Below, piece after piece: positions 61,951 to 64,000 of a stretch of 64,000 bases of DNA (positions within the stretch are counted from its first letter, which is position 1; the number at the start of each line of letters is the position of its first letter). The stretch lies in the NCBI GenBank assembly GCA_900543215.1, contig UQQR01000005.1:20290-84289 (forward strand). The letters run 5' to 3'. Position numbers and translations under genes: made by a program. Below the pieces are notes generated by a model. The model made no database searches, was not told the origin of the DNA, and saw only the letters and a list, made by a program, of their open reading frames with translations. The DNA comes from an uncultured Oscillospiraceae bacterium. Its GTDB lineage: Bacteria; Bacillota; Clostridia; Oscillospirales; Acutalibacteraceae.

Positions 61951-63222
61951 TTATCCTTTCTGAAGTTGCTCTTGGTAGATTCGCTTAATAACAGCACCGA
62001 CAGCAGAAACGACAGGCACGCTTACGGCATTGCCTGCCATTTTATACAGCCTGCCGTCGCTCAGTCCCGTGGCGACTGCCTTATCGAATTGTTCATCCGC
62101 AAAGCCCTGCAAGCGCCAGCATTCTCTCGGCGTGAGCTTTCGCACTCTGCCGTAACGGAGGATACCGTGCCGGTCCTGCACCGTAAGGGTGAACATCGGC
62201 TCGTTAGGCTCTTTGATCCAACGGCCCTGCTGACGGATGGTTTTCTTATCGGGCGTCACAACGGCTCTCGGCTCGTCCTCAATAAACACGGCGGAGTGTT
62301 CGCCCTTGTGCTTGCTGATGCCGCTGTCCTGTCGGGCAGTAATGCACCGAGCCGTTTCGGTAAGCTGCGGATCAGCGTTCATGTCGATAAAAAAATAGCC
62401 CTGCGTATTGCCGGGCGTTACGGTATGGGCGATCTTTTCTCCGACTCGGCCTCGCCGTGTATTCATTGTCGGGTAGGCAAGGTCTATGCTGTCACCGGGG
62501 TGTGCGAGCTGAAAGCCGGATTTTGTATCTACCTTGATAGGCAGTGCTACATCGTAGAGTCCGGTTTTTCCTCCGAAGCCTCCGGCATTGCTTGTGAGAG
62601 TAATGCCGACTCCCTCGTCCGAGTAGACCCGATTGCCCTCTGTGCCTCCAAGGAGTTGGATAAGAGACGCTGCATTTGCGTTTGTGTAAGATAGTATTTC
62701 TCCGGCACATCTTTCTCTAAGATATCCGACAATATACACGCGCTTTCGGGATTGGGGGACACCGAAATCCTTGCTGTTAAGGATTTGCCATGCGACATCG
62801 TACCCCAACTCATCCAGCGCACCGAGGATGGTCGCAAAAGTCCGGCCTTTGTCATGCGACAGCAGACCGGGAACATTTTCAAGCAACAAAAAAGGTGGTC
62901 TTTTAACGGCGGCAATTCGGGCGATCTCAAAAAAGAGAGTGCCTCTTGTGTCATCTTGGAATCCTCTGCGGAGCCCTGCGATACTGAAGGACTGACAGGG
63001 AAAACCGCCGCAAATAAGGTCGATATCCGGCAGGGTGTGTGGATCAATGGTTCTTGCGTCTGCAAAATATAGTTCTCCTTTCGTGGGGTACATGGTGTCA
63101 TACGCCTGCTTTGCGTATTTGTCTATCTCGCAGTAGCCGACGCATTCAAAACCGCCGAGCCGTTCAAGCCCCGACCGAAAGCCGCCGATACCTGCGAACA
63201 TATCCAAAAATTTGATCGGCAT
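61951..63222 (-). CDS. DNA (cytosine-5) methyltransferase
   Basis: 423 residues with the C5-methylase motifs: I FLDMFAGIGGFRSGLE, IV GGFPCQSFS (catalytic Cys76), VI LLLENVPGLL, VIII QSRKRVYIVGYL, IX-X LTPRECWRLQGF and YKMAGNAVSVPV. No endonuclease partner is near, so it likely shields the ICE from host restriction. Confidence 0.93.
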   Translation of the reverse strand: MPIKFLDMFAGIGGFRSGLERLGGFECVGYCEIDKYAKQAYDTMYPTKGELYFADARTIDPHTLPDIDLICGGFPCQSFSIAGLRRGFQDDTRGTLFFEIARIAAVKRPPFLLLENVPGLLSHDKGRTFATILGALDELGYDVAWQILNSKDFGVPQSRKRVYIVGYLRERCAGEILSYTNANAASLIQLLGGTEGNRVYSDEGVGITLTSNAGGFGGKTGLYDVALPIKVDTKSGFQLAHPGDSIDLAYPTMNTRRGRVGEKIAHTVTPGNTQGYFFIDMNADPQLTETARCITARQDSGISKHKGEHSAVFIEDEPRAVVTPDKKTIRQQGRWIKEPNEPMFTLTVQDRHGILRYGRVRKLTPRECWRLQGFADEQFDKAVATGLSDGRLYKMAGNAVSVPVVSAVGAVIKRIYQEQLQKG

Positions 63223-63270
63223 AGGACATCCGACCGATACCGTTGTTTTTTTCGTTCCGCCTCGCTTTCC

Positions 63271-63744
63271 TTACATCGTCATACCGAAGCCCTCGGATTC
63301 GTCCTCATCCTCGGTTTCCTCATCGGAGCTGTTGTCGCCCTCACATTCGCCCGCAAAGCCGTTTTCTGCGGCTTCCTCGTCCGTTTCCTCGCAGGTATCC
63401 TCTGTGGGGCTTTCGCCCTCAATTTGGCTCTCACGCTCGGCCTGCTCTCGGTCGAGTTCGGTTTCAATAAGTCCGAGAACGAATTCCTTCTGACTCATAT
63501 TGTTGCGGTGCAGGTAGTCCTTGATTCTCTGAAACAGTTCCTCCGGCACCTGAAATGCCATCGTTCTCATATTGCCCATGTTATTTCCTTCTTTCTGCTG
63601 TATTTTCGGGTGGAGCTCATCGTCCACCGCAAGGGTGATAAACTCAGCCATTGTCATCCCTTCATGCCGTTCGAGATATTCTCTGATTTCGGCATGGAGG
63701 TCGGCATCGATTTTTACGGTGATGCCTTTCTTTTCATCCGCCAT
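63271..63744 (-). CDS. Protein with two ribbon-helix-helix-like segments
   Basis: 157 residues. Two short DNA-binding-like segments: ITVKIDADLHAEIREYLERH (near 9) and MAFQVPEELFQRIKDYLHRN (near 67). The rest is strongly acidic and ends ESEGFGMTM. Could regulate ICE genes or bind the transfer origin. Coupled to the small upstream gene (11-base overlap). Confidence 0.7.
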   Translation of the reverse strand: MADEKKGITVKIDADLHAEIREYLERHEGMTMAEFITLAVDDELHPKIQQKEGNNMGNMRTMAFQVPEELFQRIKDYLHRNNMSQKEFVLGLIETELDREQAERESQIEGESPTEDTCEETDEEAAENGFAGECEGDNSSDEETEDEDESEGFGMTM

Positions 63745-63874
63745 TGCGCTCGTTCCTTTCTATATATTTTTTGATAATTTCCGCAAGCAGTTCCTCTGCC
63801 GACACTTCACGCCCGGCGGCTTCCCGAAGCAACATATCTGCCTGCGGCTGCGGTATAAGAATATCGTGTTCCAA
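63734..63874 (-). CDS. Small ICE protein starting on TTG
   Basis: 46 residues, MEHDILIPQPQADMLLREAA, then GREVSAEELLAEIIKKYIER. TTG at 63872-63874 follows TAGGAGGTTGCCTA. It sits between two ICE genes in the same direction with overlaps typical of the operon. Helical; unknown function. Confidence 0.6.
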   Translation of the reverse strand: MEHDILIPQPQADMLLREAAGREVSAEELLAEIIKKYIERNERNGG

Positions 63875-63885
63875 TAGGCAACCTC

Positions 63886-64000
63886 CTACATTCCCATGAC
63901 GGGGCCGTTGTCCTCGTCCATGTCCTCGCTGTCGGCCTGTTCCTCGGCAAGCTCCTCATCGGTGAGCTTGCGGAAAGAGTCCTCGCCGGGGATGATGCCG
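63886..64000 (-). CDS. C-terminus of an ICE protein (N-terminus beyond window)
   Basis: 37 residues are visible: GIIPGEDSFRKLTDEELAEE then an acidic run and NGPVMGM before TAG at 63886-63888. The family cannot be told. The tail resembles those of several neighbours. Confidence 0.6.
   Translation of the reverse strand, partial: GIIPGEDSFRKLTDEELAEEQADSEDMDEDNGPVMGM

Larger units (their letters stand above)
42480..64000 (-). mobile_element. Integrative conjugative element (right part beyond window)
   Basis: All genes run leftward and include a recombinase module at the left end, type IV secretion components (PrgI, TrbL-like, VirB2-like), a sigma factor, antirestriction-type polyvalent proteins, DNA methylases and a surface adhesin. 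This is the content of Tn1549-like ICEs of Clostridia. The relaxase, coupling protein and VirB4 ATPase are not seen. The left limit is approximate. Confidence 0.85.

Overview
The window reads as the chromosome of an anaerobic Firmicute of class Clostridia, most likely Oscillospirales/Ruminococcaceae-like. The evidence is the fused IspH-ribosomal protein S1 gene, formate-tetrahydrofolate ligase, a DUF4317 protein, a type III pantothenate kinase beside an ECF S-component, consensus sigma-A promoters and strong GGAGG ribosome binding sites. Host genes have moderate GC content. Two accessory blocks interrupt them. No rRNA, tRNA or CRISPR array was seen.

Layout. (1) 1-12.5 kb, host core: serC (cut by the window edge), rhaB, an FkbM methyltransferase, the rpsF-ssb-rpsR operon, coaX with an ECF S-component, an IS200-type element, fhs, a DUF4317 protein, and a lysine-riboswitch-controlled amino-acid ABC importer of three genes. 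(2) 12.5-29.7 kb, genomic island: a hairpin-rich direct-repeat unit, two unknown AT-rich genes, a decayed tnpV, and two near-identical dead IS256-family copies. Each copy carries the same MITE and the same stop codon. Between them lie two ABC half-transporters and a cytoplasmic subtilase, resembling a peptide export/processing cassette. Next comes a small mobilizable element (AAA ATPase, MobC, MOBP-type relaxase, serine recombinase) whose recombinase has an in-frame TGA three codons before its catalytic serine. (3) 29.7-42.5 kb, host core: ispH-rpsA, cmk and a BaiN/YhiN-type flavoprotein; then an operon led by a glycosyltransferase-GtrA-phosphodiester glycosidase fusion; ilvE; a GH27 alpha-galactosidase coupled to a zinc-finger mini-protein; and an AraC regulator with a MATE exporter. 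(4) 42.5-64 kb, one end of an integrative conjugative element (ICE) read leftward. It ends in three translationally coupled serine recombinases. It holds MazF, a sigma factor, parts of a type IV secretion system (PrgI/VirB3-like, TrbL/VirB6-like, VirB2-like), a very large SpaA/VaFE surface protein, a CAP lipoprotein, SpoVG-, AbrB- and DUF3849-type accessory proteins, an adenine and a cytosine DNA methylase, and antirestriction-type polyvalent proteins.

Most notable points: several otherwise unrelated soluble ICE proteins end in an acidic stretch followed by a Gly/Met tail, which could be a shared C-terminal signal for delivery through the conjugation channel, although in some genes the Gly codons double as the next gene's ribosome binding site. 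The PrgI gene has an atypical tail and is not followed by virB4, suggesting a deletion in the transfer module. The two IS256 copies share identical lesions, so they were duplicated after inactivation and could not have moved by their own transposase. All functional statements come from reading the sequence and recalling protein families; no database search was run.
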